Counted from the stretch's first letter, positions 15,844 to 25,214 are shown. The stretch is DNA of 64,000 bases from Blautia pseudococcoides (GCF_001689125.2 NZ_CP015405.2:2769001-2833000), one strand, 5' to 3'. Notes: a model not told the origin generated them from the letters alone. A program made the numbers and translations.

Positions 15844-15926
15844 AAGATAGAGGAAAATAGTTCATTTGCATAATCATTCAACCTATGCATAATCTAAAAT
15901 CCTGGATTTACTTAATCTACAGCCTG

Positions 15927-15962
15927 AAATGCCCTAGATATGATACGATATCTGGGGCATTT
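15927..15962. terminator. Long hairpin after the 69-aa gene
   Basis: AAATGCCCTAGATAT pairs over 15 bp (one G-U) with the segment 15948-15962 around GATACG. It separates converging genes and probably acts as a terminator, although T tracts are poor. Confidence 0.55.
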
Positions 15963-16013
15963 AAAACCGGTCCTATGCTCGCGATTCCATTCCTTACATT
16001 TTGCGGCCCCGGA

Positions 16014-16760
16014 TCATCCCATGCAGATTTCTTTTATGGATTGGAGCACATCCTCCTTTTGGCTGCACTCAACCGTAAAAGTCACATCCGGGCTGTTCCT
16101 TTTTACGGTCTCAATTATCTCTTTATAATCCAGGTTTCCCCTTCCCAGCCTCCAGTGGGCATCCCTGTCCCCCGAATTGTCATGGACATGCAGATGTTTG
16201 ATATAACTGCCAAACAGCTCCGCCCATGCACCAGCCGGCCTATCTGAATAGCAATGGGCATGTCCTATATCCAGGCAAAGCCCAAAATCAGGATGCTCCA
16301 CCTTCCTCGCCACTTCAAGAATTGGCTCTGCCTGTCTGTCAAACACATTTTCCATCACGATCTGGATCCCTTCCCTGCTTTCCAGAAACCGTTTATAAAA
16401 ATCCGCCACCCTGTCGGCCCAGCCGATCAGCAGATATACATCCGGCACATAACAGGTGTGGAACACCAGTTTTTTTGCCCCCAGTCTTTTCGCCGCCCAG
16501 TAAGCCTGCTCATATCTTTTCCTGGTAGTCTCCAGGATCAGGGAATCAAACGTCATAGGATTCAAATCCAAAAAGGGCCCATGGAGGATCAGGTTCTCAC
16601 ACCCCATCTCCTCCAGCCTCTTTTCATACTGATCAACCTTCTCTTCCAGGCAGTCCAAATTTTCCGAAATAGAAAACTCAATACTTTCAACCCCTGCCCC
16701 TGTTCTATTTATCACATCTCTCATATCCCAGTCTTCCAGTAAATGACTCACGTAAATCAT
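16014..16760 (-). CDS. Sugar phosphate isomerase/epimerase (xylose isomerase-like TIM barrel)
   Basis: A 248-residue protein of the AP-endonuclease-2/xylose-isomerase-like fold. Metal-ligand motifs are NLILHGPF, KLVFHTC, IQIVMENVFDR (Glu), LCLDIGHAHCYSD (Asp, His), YIKHLHVHDN (His) and TFTVECS (Glu). This set binds a divalent metal and supports isomerase, epimerase or endonuclease chemistry. Standing alone, its substrate cannot be stated. The 240 bases upstream (16761-16957) show no gene. Confidence 0.75.
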   Translation of the reverse strand: MIYVSHLLEDWDMRDVINRTGAGVESIEFSISENLDCLEEKVDQYEKRLEEMGCENLILHGPFLDLNPMTFDSLILETTRKRYEQAYWAAKRLGAKKLVFHTCYVPDVYLLIGWADRVADFYKRFLESREGIQIVMENVFDRQAEPILEVARKVEHPDFGLCLDIGHAHCYSDRPAGAWAELFGSYIKHLHVHDNSGDRDAHWRLGRGNLDYKEIIETVKRNSPDVTFTVECSQKEDVLQSIKEICMG

Positions 16761-16957
16761 ACTTCACCCGTCCACTCTCTTTATCTATTACTATGATTTC
16801 TATATCCGAACTCTCCTGATCATTTCCATAATACCACAAATCCCCATACAATTCTTCCCTTTTCCAACAACAAAGACAATCTTCCGCCAGTGCAATAAAA
16901 ATCTGCAGCCGGACCAGGCTGCAAGCCTTCCTGTTCAGTGTCCGGCAGAACCGTGCA

Positions 16958-16996
16958 GAAAAAAAGGACCGCCACGTCCCCGCAGCAGTCCTTTTC
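16958..16996 (-). terminator. Terminator of the YitT-family gene
   Basis: On the minus strand a 12-bp stem with three G-U pairs (AAGGACTGCTGC / GTGGCGGTCCTT) is followed by seven or eight T. Confidence 0.85.
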
Positions 16997-16999
16997 CGC

Positions 17000-17866
17000 C
17001 TAATAATCTGTCTTCTGATAAAAATGTCCTTCCAGAAAGTCCGTCTTGATCACATTGATAAATGCCTTCGGATCCGCCTTCCGTACTCGTGAGACCAACA
17101 CTTTAGCCTCTGCGCTGGAAACAACAGAATAAAGCATTTTCCGCCCTTCATTAGAATAACAGCCGGTAGCCGCAAACTCCGTTGCACTGTGATTCGTCAC
17201 CTCATAGATCTCCTGGTACACGGCATCCGGGCAGTCCGTAACAATAAACAGGGTCTCCTTCTTATACGCTGTATGCAGCATATGGATGATCTGTGTGGAC
17301 GTAAACTGGAAAATAATAGAGTAAAGCGCTTTATCCCATCCAAACAAAATACCCGCGATCACCAGCACACATCCGTTGCCAAGCAGAATAAAATTCCAGA
17401 CATCTTTATTCTTTTTCTCAGCAAAATAAATAGCGATAAAATCCGTACCTCCGCCGCTTGTCCCGCCCATGAGACAAAGACTCACAGCAAAACCGTTCAG
17501 CAGTCCGCCGAACACGGAGATCAGCAGAATATCCTGGGTGATCGGCTGATACGGAATAATATCGGTAAGAACACTGGTCAGCACAATGATCATGGCGGAG
17601 CTGACTGTGAACTTCTTGCCTATGGCTTTAAAGCAAACAACGGTAGGGATTGCATTTAACAGCAGGTTGATCACCGTAAACGGCAGTGCAACACCCAAAA
17701 ACCGTTCAAAGATAGTCTGGATCAGCAGCGTCACTCCATTAAACCCGCCGGGATACAATCCACCGGCTCTTACAAAGGTTTTAATATTAACTGCCATGAT
17801 AATGGCACCTGCAAGCCCAAAGACAACTCGTTTTGCCTCTGCCTTATAATCAATATTTTCTTTCAT
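17000..17866 (-). CDS. YitT-family membrane protein
   Basis: 288 residues. About five or six transmembrane helices (DUF161) occupy residues 14-190, with repeated glycine-rich signatures GGLYPGGFNGV and LMGGTSGGGTDF. A C-terminal soluble DUF2179 domain (about 200-285) follows. The family is common in Firmicutes and its function is unresolved; transport of a small anion or metabolite is suspected. It starts 19 bases after ddh ends, so ddh and this gene are probably cotranscribed. It ends in a strong terminator. Confidence 0.88.
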   Translation of the reverse strand: MKENIDYKAEAKRVVFGLAGAIIMAVNIKTFVRAGGLYPGGFNGVTLLIQTIFERFLGVALPFTVINLLLNAIPTVVCFKAIGKKFTVSSAMIIVLTSVLTDIIPYQPITQDILLISVFGGLLNGFAVSLCLMGGTSGGGTDFIAIYFAEKKNKDVWNFILLGNGCVLVIAGILFGWDKALYSIIFQFTSTQIIHMLHTAYKKETLFIVTDCPDAVYQEIYEVTNHSATEFAATGCYSNEGRKMLYSVVSSAEAKVLVSRVRKADPKAFINVIKTDFLEGHFYQKTDY

Positions 17867-17885
17867 TTTTCCTCATCTGCTGACC

Positions 17886-18872
17886 TTACAGCATGTGTTT
17901 CCGAAGCTCCTCCGGAGATTTTACAGTTAAATAAGCCGGTGCAATATCAAAGACGGTTCTGCAGCCGCTCTGTCCCTCCCGGTTCAGACGGTATGCTGCC
18001 CTTGCGTAAGCTGCAATGACAGAGGAAGTGAATTCCGGATTTGAATCCAGTTTCAGACTGTACTCAATTACATGACTGTGCTCTTGCTCCCATCCTGTCT
18101 TTCCTGTACGGATAACAAATCCTCCGTGAGGAAGTCCCGCGTGCTCAGCTTTCATCTGCTCCTCACTGATGAAATGCACAGTTGTCTCATACTCATCAAA
18201 ATAATTGGGCATTGTCTTGATCTCTTTTTCAATTTTCTCTTTATCAGCGCCATCTTCTGCCACTACAAACACTTCACGTGTATGCTTTTCTCCGGTTGTC
18301 AGTACCGGATTCTCGCCGTTTCTGACTGCCGAAAGCGCTTTTTCCACAGGAATGGTATACTGTCTTGCATCCACAACTCCATCAATTCTTCTGACTGCAT
18401 CTGAATGTCCCTGACTTACGCCTTTTCCCCAGAAGGTGTAGTCTGTTCCTTCCGGCAGAATGGCATTGGAATACAGACGGTTCAAAGAAAACATGCCCGG
18501 ATCCCAGCCCACTGAGATCAGGCCGATCTTCCCGCTCTTCTTTGCCGCTGCATCTACATCTGCAAAATGCTCAGGAATTTTTGCATGAGTATCAAAGCTG
18601 TCCACCACGTTGAAATACTGTGCAAACTCAGGTGTCTGCTTCGGTAAGTCTGTTGCGCTTCCGCCGCACAGGATCAGAACGTCAATCTCGTCCTTCATCT
18701 TCACAGCTTCATCCACATGATATACTTTTGCAGTCTCTGTCATGATATGGACATCTGCAGGATCACGGCGTGTAAAAACAGCAGCAAGCTCCATATCCGG
18801 GTTCTGTTTCACCGCACATTCTACTCCGCGTCCCAGATTACCATAGCCTAAAATTCCGATTCTTATACTCAT
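17886..18872 (-). CDS. ddh: meso-Diaminopimelate D-dehydrogenase
   Basis: A 328-residue NADPH enzyme that aminates tetrahydrodipicolinate directly to meso-DAP, giving lysine and peptidoglycan precursor. The N-terminal Rossmann fold has the motif GILGYGNLGRGVE. ISVGWDPGMFSLNR and TFWGKGVSQGHSDAVRRIDGV (substrate-binding loop) are specific to Ddh, and the length agrees. It is first of a pair with the YitT-family gene. Confidence 0.96.
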   Translation of the reverse strand: MSIRIGILGYGNLGRGVECAVKQNPDMELAAVFTRRDPADVHIMTETAKVYHVDEAVKMKDEIDVLILCGGSATDLPKQTPEFAQYFNVVDSFDTHAKIPEHFADVDAAAKKSGKIGLISVGWDPGMFSLNRLYSNAILPEGTDYTFWGKGVSQGHSDAVRRIDGVVDARQYTIPVEKALSAVRNGENPVLTTGEKHTREVFVVAEDGADKEKIEKEIKTMPNYFDEYETTVHFISEEQMKAEHAGLPHGGFVIRTGKTGWEQEHSHVIEYSLKLDSNPEFTSSVIAAYARAAYRLNREGQSGCRTVFDIAPAYLTVKSPEELRKHML

Positions 18873-18971
18873 CCTTTATCTCTCCTGTTAATTTTTTCTA
18901 TCGTGTTTCCCTTTTCATCCCACTAAGTATAACAAATTCCCTTTTTCACTTCAACCTGCAAAATTCATAAA

Positions 18972-20309
18972 TCAGCCGATGCCTCCGTAAAAAATACCTA
19001 AAATATATACAACAAAAGTCATTCCCACAAAGAGATATTTTGTCGCAGGCTCGAACCATTTCCCAAGGGCTTTTGTCCGTCCCATCTGCACCTGTTCTCT
19101 GGCAAACCCTTTTGGCGCTGCCCAGAAAAACATCACTGCGGCCAGGAGCGCGCCGAGAGGGATAATATAAATGGAAACCACATCCATCCACATGCTGACC
19201 ATATCAGCACTCTCGATAAAGATCCCCACTGCTGCCGCCGCAAAGGCCACCAGAATGACCGCCATCTTCCTTGACAGTCCAAACTGTTCCTGAAGCGCCT
19301 CAATGGGTGTCTCAAACAAGTTCATCAGGGAAGTCACCGCAGCAAACAGTACAGCCACAAAAAATACCACTGCGAACAACTGGCCAAATGGCATCTGCCG
19401 GAACACCTCAGGAAGTGTAATGAACATCAGCGGAGGTCCCGCGGACACATCCAGCCCAAAGGCAAAGACAGCCGGAATCACAACCAGACCTGCAAGGATA
19501 GCGGCACAGGTATCAAAAAACGCCACATTCCTGGCACTCTCCACCACATCCACATCCTTTGACAGGTAACTGCCGTACACCAAAGTGCCCGACCCTGCCA
19601 GAGACAGGGAAAAGAATGCCTGCCCAAGGGCAAACACCCAGGTTTTGGGCTGCGCGAGATATTCCCATTTGGGCACAAAGAGATATTTATAGCCCTCTCC
19701 CACATTTCCCAGCGTCAGCACACGCACCATGAGAAACAAAAAGAAAACAAAGAACAGGGGCATCATAACCTTATTCATCTTCTCGATCCCTTTGGAAACC
19801 CCAAACGCCATAATAAGGAAGGTCACAGCCAGACCTGCCATATGCCATCCCACGCTTCCAAATCCACCTGCGATCTCTCCAAAATAAGCGGAGACATCCG
19901 GGGCGCGGAACATGGTTCCCGACAGGGACCCCCACAAGAACCGCAGAAACCAGCCCACTACCACAGAGTAGCCTATGCCAATAGCCAGGGAGCCAAGAAC
20001 CGGTATCATGCCGATCAGTCTGCCGCCCTTCAGCCCCCGCATCTCCATCACACTACCGAACGCTCCCGAAGGCCCGGTCTTCATGGCACGCCCAAAGGCC
20101 ATTTCCCCCACCACTCCGGAAAATCCCAGGATCGCCACAAAGATGAAATAGGGGATCAGAAAAGCAGCACCGCCATACTGCCCGGTCCGGTAAGGAAACA
20201 TCCAGATGTTTCCCATCCCCACAGCCGAACCTACACACGCCACAATAAAACCAAATTTTGAACGGAAAGCATCCCTGGTTTGGGATGCTCCCGCCGGGTT
20301 CTTTTTCAT
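18972..20309 (-). CDS. Sodium-dependent symporter of the NSS/SNF family
   Basis: About 445 residues and 11-12 transmembrane helices. The first helix has the family signature FIVACVGSAVGMGNIWMFP (sodium and substrate contact around the unwound GMGN). SLSLAGSGTLVYGSYL and later helices are as in bacterial neurotransmitter:sodium symporters such as MhsT/LeuT, which import amino acids. The start is set at ATG 20309 (MKKNPAG), with AAAGGATGGG before it; upstream in-frame ATGs at 20321 and 20399 overlap the ribosome site or lack one. The substrate is unknown. Confidence 0.9.
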   Translation of the reverse strand: MKKNPAGASQTRDAFRSKFGFIVACVGSAVGMGNIWMFPYRTGQYGGAAFLIPYFIFVAILGFSGVVGEMAFGRAMKTGPSGAFGSVMEMRGLKGGRLIGMIPVLGSLAIGIGYSVVVGWFLRFLWGSLSGTMFRAPDVSAYFGEIAGGFGSVGWHMAGLAVTFLIMAFGVSKGIEKMNKVMMPLFFVFFLFLMVRVLTLGNVGEGYKYLFVPKWEYLAQPKTWVFALGQAFFSLSLAGSGTLVYGSYLSKDVDVVESARNVAFFDTCAAILAGLVVIPAVFAFGLDVSAGPPLMFITLPEVFRQMPFGQLFAVVFFVAVLFAAVTSLMNLFETPIEALQEQFGLSRKMAVILVAFAAAAVGIFIESADMVSMWMDVVSIYIIPLGALLAAVMFFWAAPKGFAREQVQMGRTKALGKWFEPATKYLFVGMTFVVYILGIFYGGIG

Positions 20310-20395
20310 ATTTTGTCCCATCCTTTTATGTAATATGATCCTTTCAAAGGATAACACACAACTATGGGACTGTCCATAGATTCCCAGAGTGTGCC

Positions 20396-20437
20396 GCAAA
20401 AAGACCGCTGCACTTTAGTTTCCCAAGTGCAGCGGCC
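20396..20437 (-). terminator. Terminator of the decayed sugar cluster
   Basis: CCGCTGCACTT and AAGTGCAGCGG form an 11-bp perfect stem with a 9-nt loop. On the minus strand it is followed by TCTTTTT. Confidence 0.85.
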
Positions 20438-20720
20438 GAAACGCCATCGCCATCCGGATTCCAACACTCGGAAGCTGTGACAGATCCACATTGGAGGCTG
20501 CCGCGCTCTGTCCGCTTGTGAGGAATTGGATATTGGTAATGATCGTGTTCAGGATCGCCTGAATGCTGAACAGTTTTTCAACGCACACTGCCCCGGTCTT
20601 GTCCATGGGCGCCCAGTCAATGAATATCCAGTCCCCTGGCCTTTCCCTCATAAATCCGTCACTATCCGTCCTGCTTCTGCAGAATGCCATCACATGCTCC
20701 ATTCTGTTTCGGCTATGCTT
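20438..20720 (-). pseudogene. Fragment of an alpha-L-rhamnosidase-type glycosidase
   Basis: The reading frame on the minus strand contains DSDGFMRERPGDWIFIDW and APMDKTGAVCVEKLF, which match the conserved catalytic-domain segment of bacterial alpha-L-rhamnosidases (D-W-x-x-M-D-K-x-G-A-V-C). Only about 50-60 recognisable residues are left; the rest of the frame shows no similarity. It is a relic of a glycosidase gene of at least 700 residues. Confidence 0.65.
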
Positions 20721-20750
20721 TTTATGACCCCCTTTGTCACCCCTGACCCC

Positions 20751-21384
20751 CTATTGGATTTGGCTGGCGAACTGCAGCAACTGATCTTCATATACATATT
20801 TTGTCAGACATCCCACTCCCTGTACACATGTACCTCCTGTCACATTTCCAAAACGGATACACTGCTCCACGGGATAATCATGAAATAATCCATAAATAAA
20901 ACCACTTAAAAATGCATCCCCGGCTCCAGTGGCATCTACAGCCTCCACATTTTTCATAGAAGGAATGACAGAAATGCCGTCTTTATTTTTCAGAAGACAT
21001 CCATCCCGGTCCAGTAATGATCACATCATTGAAAAATTCTGACAGCCTTTCTGCTGCATTTTCTATTGTGATCTCACCTGTGATCTTCAATGCCTCTTTC
21101 TGATTGGGGACATAGTAATCGGCAATCTGCAAATATTCTCTGTATTTATCAATGGACAGGTCATCGCTCCACCCCGTATCGAACACCTGCAAAGTCCCTT
21201 CCCGATGTAGTTTTTGATAAACATCTAAAAAACCTTCATGCATATCCACCACTTTTGCCCCGCTTAAACTTTCATATACCTGTTCAAGAACTCCGGCAGT
21301 GATCTCTACCTCGTCCCTGTATGAAACAAAACTCCTGTCATGTTCCCAAACCATTGTGGAGGAAAGTACCACGGGCCGCAACAT
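20751..21384 (-). pseudogene. PfkB-family carbohydrate kinase, frameshifted and N-terminally truncated
   Basis: Two frames join into one PfkB protein. 21384-21015 encodes RPVVLSSTMVWEHDRSFVSY through YYVPNQKEALKITGEI. After a one-base loss near 21014-21018 the next frame continues LDRDGCLLKNKDGISVIP and the catalytic signature VDATGAGDAFLSGF. About the first 90 residues of a normal kinase are missing. It belongs to the same decayed cluster as the rhamnosidase fragment. Confidence 0.8.
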
Positions 21385-21403
21385 CTCGTATTGTTGCTGC
21401 CAT
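21370..21403 (-). pseudogene. Start of a LacI-family regulator fused to the kinase relic
   Basis: ATG at 21403 begins MAATIRDVAA, the typical N-terminus of the LacI helix-turn-helix, and then breaks off at the kinase sequence in another frame. A deletion removed the rest of the regulator and the kinase N-terminus. It is a very short but characteristic match. Confidence 0.5.
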
Positions 21404-21771
21404 CCTATCAGTCCTCTCCCATTTTTTAGTCAATATAAACTATTATTTGTTTTTATCAGCTTTTTTCTGGTCAATTTAACAATAAATCTCACATTAAAAA
21501 AAGTCAACGCAGTTTCATGTGTTTCACATTTGTTTCATTGTTTTCCTGTCTTTCTCATAATAGTATCTATAACTGCAGACAATAATACCTTTGATATTGC
21601 ATCCACCCGGAATTCCACATATCACCATTTTTTCCTTACATGCAAAAAAGACAACCGAACACCTCTATATGAGGCATCCGATCATCTTTTTTATCATTCC
21701 ATCTTTGCTTATAAAATAGGTGAGTAGTGCTTCTCCTTACCATACAAAGGCAGTAAAGCTGCAGTCAAGAG
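21404..21771. other. Non-coding interval, 368 bp
   Basis: No convincing gene was seen. It holds the terminator of the downstream-oriented dehydrogenase gene (21645-21691) and A/T-rich sequence. A plus-strand open frame across 21299-21727 has no ribosome site and no protein-like composition. Confidence 0.6.
21645..21691 (-). terminator. Terminator of the zinc alcohol dehydrogenase gene
   Basis: On the minus strand a stem of 16 pairs, many G-U, is flanked by A6/T6 runs around a TATAT-type loop. The T tract is TCTTTTTT-like. Confidence 0.75.
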
Positions 21772-22821
21772 TTACTCATGGATCTTAATAACTGCCTTTA
21801 CAATATCCGCCTTATTCTTCATAGAGAACTCCATAGCCTTATCCGCTTCAGTAAGCGGGAATTCATCTGTCACGATCCCCTTCAGATCGATCTTGCCGTC
21901 CGCAACAGCCTGGATCGCCATAGGATAAATATGACGGTAACGGAACACTGTCTTGAAGGTCAGTTCCTTATCAAGAGCGATACTCATAGGCAGGGTCACT
22001 TCCCCTGTCTTACTGTATCCCACAAATACAATAGTGGAGCCTTTTCTTGCCATGAGGATGGCCTGTCTGGAGGTCACTTCCGCACCGGCAGTCTCAATCA
22101 CCAGATCCGTTCCCCTGCCGCCGGTCAGCTCTTTTACTCTCTCCACAACATCCTCTTTCATGCCGTTGATGACGCCTGTGGCGCCCAGTTCCATGGCTTT
22201 TTCCAGACGTTTGTCCATCACGTCCACCACGTAAACTTCACTGACACCTCTGGCCTTTAATGCCATCATGGAGACAAGGCCGATACAGCCTGCGCCCATA
22301 ACAACAGCCTTCTGTCCCAGATGGGCATCTCCCTGGATCGCAGCGTGGAATCCGACTGCCAAAGGCTCAATGAGAGCACCCTCCAGAGTACTGACATTGT
22401 CCGGCAGCTTAAAGCAGAGATTCGCCTCATGTGCCACGTATTCCTGGAACACGCCGTCAACCGGCGGAGTTGCAAAGAATACCACATCCGGGCAGAGATT
22501 ATACTTGCCCTCTTTACAGAATTCGCACTGTCCGCAGGTCTTTCCCGGCTCCAAAGCCACACGGTCACCAACCTGCAGATGCTTTACCTCTCTGCCCACT
22601 TCCACTACAACGCCGCCCGGCTCATGGCCCAGTACGAACGGTGGTTTTACCACATAATCCCCGATAGCCCCTGTCTCATAATAATGCAGGTCCGAACCGC
22701 AGATTCCCACATAATCCAGCTTTACCAAAACTTCGTCGTCCTTTGGCTGCGGGATGGGTCTTTCTTCAAAATCCATCTTCTGGATATCCGTCATTATTGC
22801 TACTTTCATCATGCCTTCCAT
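21772..22821 (-). CDS. Zinc-dependent sorbitol/xylitol-type polyol dehydrogenase
   Basis: A 349-residue MDR-family dehydrogenase. The catalytic zinc region is YVGICGSDLHYYETG plus GHEPGG, and structural zinc cysteines are in CGQCEFCKEGKYNLC. The Rossmann motif GAGCIGLVS near residue 175 is followed by an acidic residue (VVDVMDKR), indicating NAD preference. The closest subfamily is sorbitol/xylitol/L-threonine dehydrogenase. ATG 22821 has AGGAGG 10 bases upstream; ATGs at 22812 and 22809 are possible too. Next to relics of a sugar cluster, it may be the surviving metabolic gene. Confidence 0.88.
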   Translation of the reverse strand: MEGMMKVAIMTDIQKMDFEERPIPQPKDDEVLVKLDYVGICGSDLHYYETGAIGDYVVKPPFVLGHEPGGVVVEVGREVKHLQVGDRVALEPGKTCGQCEFCKEGKYNLCPDVVFFATPPVDGVFQEYVAHEANLCFKLPDNVSTLEGALIEPLAVGFHAAIQGDAHLGQKAVVMGAGCIGLVSMMALKARGVSEVYVVDVMDKRLEKAMELGATGVINGMKEDVVERVKELTGGRGTDLVIETAGAEVTSRQAILMARKGSTIVFVGYSKTGEVTLPMSIALDKELTFKTVFRYRHIYPMAIQAVADGKIDLKGIVTDEFPLTEADKAMEFSMKNKADIVKAVIKIHE

Positions 22822-23017
22822 CTCTTGTTTTCCTCCTCTTGTGATTGTGCATTATGTGACTTCATTATAAGTCAGAACCGTATAGACTACAAGTGAAATT
22901 CATGTCTTTTTCCTTCAAATTTCTTTGATTTTTCCCATATCCCAGCGCTGTCTTGAACACTTGCATATTCACAGTCATACCGCTGCCAGATCTGCGCAAA
23001 AACCTTCACGATTAAAA

Positions 23018-23063
23018 TAAAAAAGGCAGGGATAAAACCGAAAACCCGGTCCTATCTCTGCCC
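23018..23063 (-). terminator. Terminator of the AICAR transformylase/PurO operon
   Basis: On the minus strand a long interrupted stem (GGCAG...GATA...CCG / CGG...TTATC...CTGCC) is followed by TTTTTT. Confidence 0.85.
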
Positions 23064-23082
23064 AAAGCGGAGGCGAAATTAT

Positions 23083-24261
23083 TTAGTGATGGAACAGACG
23101 GATGCCTGTAAATGCCATCGCCATATTGTACTTATTGCAGCACTCGATCACTGCATCATCGCGTACGGAGCCGCCCGGCTCTGCGATATATTTAACGCCG
23201 CTCTTGTTAGCGCGCTCGATATTGTCTGAGAACGGGAAGAATGCATCAGAGCCTAATGTGACATCCGTCAGTTTGTCAAGCCATGCACGTTTTTCCTCAC
23301 GTGTAAACACTTCCGGCTTCTCTTTGAAAATCTTTTCCCAGGCCCCATCAGCCAGAACATCCATGTATTCCTCACCGATGTAAACATCAATAGCATTATC
23401 TCTGTCAGCACGGCGGATACCGTCGATAAAAGGCAGATCCAGCACCTTCAGGCATTGTCTCAGCCACCAGTTATCAGCCTTCTGGCCTGCCAGACGGGTA
23501 CAGTGTACACGTGACTGCTGGCCTGCGCCGATACCGATCGCCTGTCCGTCTTTTACAAAACAGACGGAATTAGATTGTGTATATTTCAGTGTGATCAGAG
23601 AAATCTTCAGATCCATCAGCGCGTTTGCCGGAATTTCTTTATTCTCTGTCACAATATTGGAAAGCAGCGCATCGTCAATAGAAAGCTCCTGTCTTCCCTG
23701 CTCAAATGTGATGCCGAATACTTCTTTATGTTCCAGCGGAGCCGGCTGATAATCCGGATCGATCTGAATCACATTATAATTGCCGTTTTTCTTCTGTTTC
23801 AGTATTTCCAGTGCTTCCTCTGTATATCCCGGAGCGATAACACCGTCGGAAACCTCTCTCTTGATCAGCATAGCTGTGTCTTTATCGCACACATCAGACA
23901 GGGAAATAAAGTCACCAAAAGAGGACATTCTGTCAGCGCCCCTCGCTCTTGCATAAGCACATGCCAGCGGTGATAATTCACCCATATCATCCACCCAGTA
24001 AATCTTTTTCAGCACATCTGACATGGGAATCCCAACTGCCGCACCTGCCGGTGATACATGTTTAAAAGAAGTTGCAGCCGGAAGTCCGGTAGCCTTTTTC
24101 AGTTCTTTCACCAACTGCCAGCCATTAAAAGCATCCAGAAAATTAATATATCCCGGCTTGCCGCTGAGAACTTCAATAGGAAGCCCGCTGCCGTCAGCAA
24201 CATAAATTCTGGAAGGTTTCTGGTTCGGATTACATCCGTACTTTAGCGCTAATTCTTTCAT
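23083..24261 (-). CDS. purH: Stand-alone AICAR transformylase (phosphoribosylaminoimidazolecarboxamide formyltransferase)
   Basis: 392 residues, equal to the transformylase part of PurH without the N-terminal IMP cyclohydrolase domain. It begins LALKYGCNPNQKPSRIY, as at the PurH domain border. SFKHVSPAGAAVG contains the catalytic Lys-His pair, and QQSRVHCTRLAGQKA and GSDAFFPFSDNIERA are further conserved sites. It formylates AICAR with 10-formyl-THF. The missing cyclohydrolase is supplied by the PurO-type gene directly upstream (27 bases). The unit is under a ZTP riboswitch that senses the phosphorylated form of its own substrate. Confidence 0.93.
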   Translation of the reverse strand: MKELALKYGCNPNQKPSRIYVADGSGLPIEVLSGKPGYINFLDAFNGWQLVKELKKATGLPAATSFKHVSPAGAAVGIPMSDVLKKIYWVDDMGELSPLACAYARARGADRMSSFGDFISLSDVCDKDTAMLIKREVSDGVIAPGYTEEALEILKQKKNGNYNVIQIDPDYQPAPLEHKEVFGITFEQGRQELSIDDALLSNIVTENKEIPANALMDLKISLITLKYTQSNSVCFVKDGQAIGIGAGQQSRVHCTRLAGQKADNWWLRQCLKVLDLPFIDGIRRADRDNAIDVYIGEEYMDVLADGAWEKIFKEKPEVFTREEKRAWLDKLTDVTLGSDAFFPFSDNIERANKSGVKYIAEPGGSVRDDAVIECCNKYNMAMAFTGIRLFHH

Positions 24262-24288
24262 ATTTCTGTTCTCCTCTATGCTTCGTAC

Positions 24289-25002
24289 TTATTTGTTTTT
24301 ATTTACGATCCTTGTCTCATACTTCCCGGTTTCAATATCAATAAACCGCACAAACAGAGACACTTTATTGTCCTCATTCAGGCTCTCCCAAACATTTTTT
24401 GTAAACCCATCAATATCATTTGGAATCCCCACCAGCTTCGGTTCTCCCTCAAAGCTTGGCAGCGGATTGCCGTCATGCATATAAGTGTGGATAAAATGTC
24501 CTTCCCCGGCTGCCGGGTTCTCATAGGTGAATGTATAACGGTTACATCCCGCAGGACTTCCGTTGCTGCTCTTCAAAATAGACATGGCATAATGGTATGT
24601 GCCGTCCTCCACCTGCATAATACCGGAGATCCTCGGTGTATAGTTGGGGCCGTCCGGCTCAAACTCACGAGCCCTTAAGGACTGCTCAAAAGAGATTCCC
24701 TGTTCCATACCTTCATAGACCGTATCTGTCTGGTCACCGTTCGTTACGATCGTCTTATTGCCAATCACACGTACCGGTGCATATATGATCAAGCTGGGAT
24801 CAGTCAGCTTAGACGGGTCAAATGCCTGGGTGCGGATACCCTCTCCCTCTTCCACGAACACACGGTTCCTGCTGTTCTCACTTCTGCCCATGATAAAATA
24901 TGCTGTAACTGCCTTTGTACCATCCTCGGACTTACCAATAACAATTCCCCTTCCAGGGTATGCATTTTCTCTCAATTCATTCTCAAGTGATAACATTTTC
25001 AT
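24289..25002 (-). CDS. purO: PurO-type IMP cyclohydrolase
   Basis: 237 residues. The N-terminal NAYPGRGIVIGKSEDGT and FIMGRSENSRNRVF segments belong to the archaeal-type IMP cyclohydrolase family (PurO), which closes the ring of formyl-AICAR to IMP, the last step of purine synthesis. It is first in the operon with the separate transformylase, so this organism splits PurH into two genes. ATG 25002 has AAGGAG about 9 bases upstream. Confidence 0.88.
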   Translation of the reverse strand: MKMLSLENELRENAYPGRGIVIGKSEDGTKAVTAYFIMGRSENSRNRVFVEEGEGIRTQAFDPSKLTDPSLIIYAPVRVIGNKTIVTNGDQTDTVYEGMEQGISFEQSLRAREFEPDGPNYTPRISGIMQVEDGTYHYAMSILKSSNGSPAGCNRYTFTYENPAAGEGHFIHTYMHDGNPLPSFEGEPKLVGIPNDIDGFTKNVWESLNEDNKVSLFVRFIDIETGKYETRIVNKNK

Positions 25003-25082
25003 GAATTCCTTCTCCTTCTCATTTTGACCATGATCATAGCTGCCAATCCATGGGCAACTTTACCCTAATAAAACATAACAAC

Positions 25083-25178
25083 AAAAAAAGCCCACGCTCT
25101 GAACATACTTGCCCAGACGGTCGGCTTCCTACGCTTATACTCCCTGTGGTTCATTCCACTTCCGTCAGTCATATAAGC
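25083..25178 (-). promoter_or_regulatory. ZTP (pfl) riboswitch with overlapping terminator
   Basis: The minus-strand RNA reads GACTGACGG, GTGGAATGAACCAC (hairpin), AGGGAG, then GCCGACCGTCTGGGC. These are the conserved parts of the ZTP/ZMP aptamer. GACGG and CCGTC pair in place of the usual GGCG/CGCC, a compensatory change. The aptamer's 3' half overlaps a stem ending in GTGGGC and seven T (25089-25083), so ligand binding should prevent termination. The genes controlled use ZMP (AICAR). Confidence 0.9.
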
Positions 25179-25185
25179 AATTTAA

Positions 25186-25214
25186 ACATTATCACGTAAT
25201 CTTTCCCTTGTCAA
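25186..25214 (-). promoter_or_regulatory. Promoter of the ZTP riboswitch-purO-purH unit
   Basis: TTGACA (25214-25209), 17 bases, TAATGT (25191-25186). The predicted start is at about 25178, immediately before the aptamer. Confidence 0.8.

Noticed and set aside
21299..21727. 142-codon plus-strand ORF
   Set aside because: It overlaps kinase relics and a terminator, lacks a ribosome site and has no recognisable domain.
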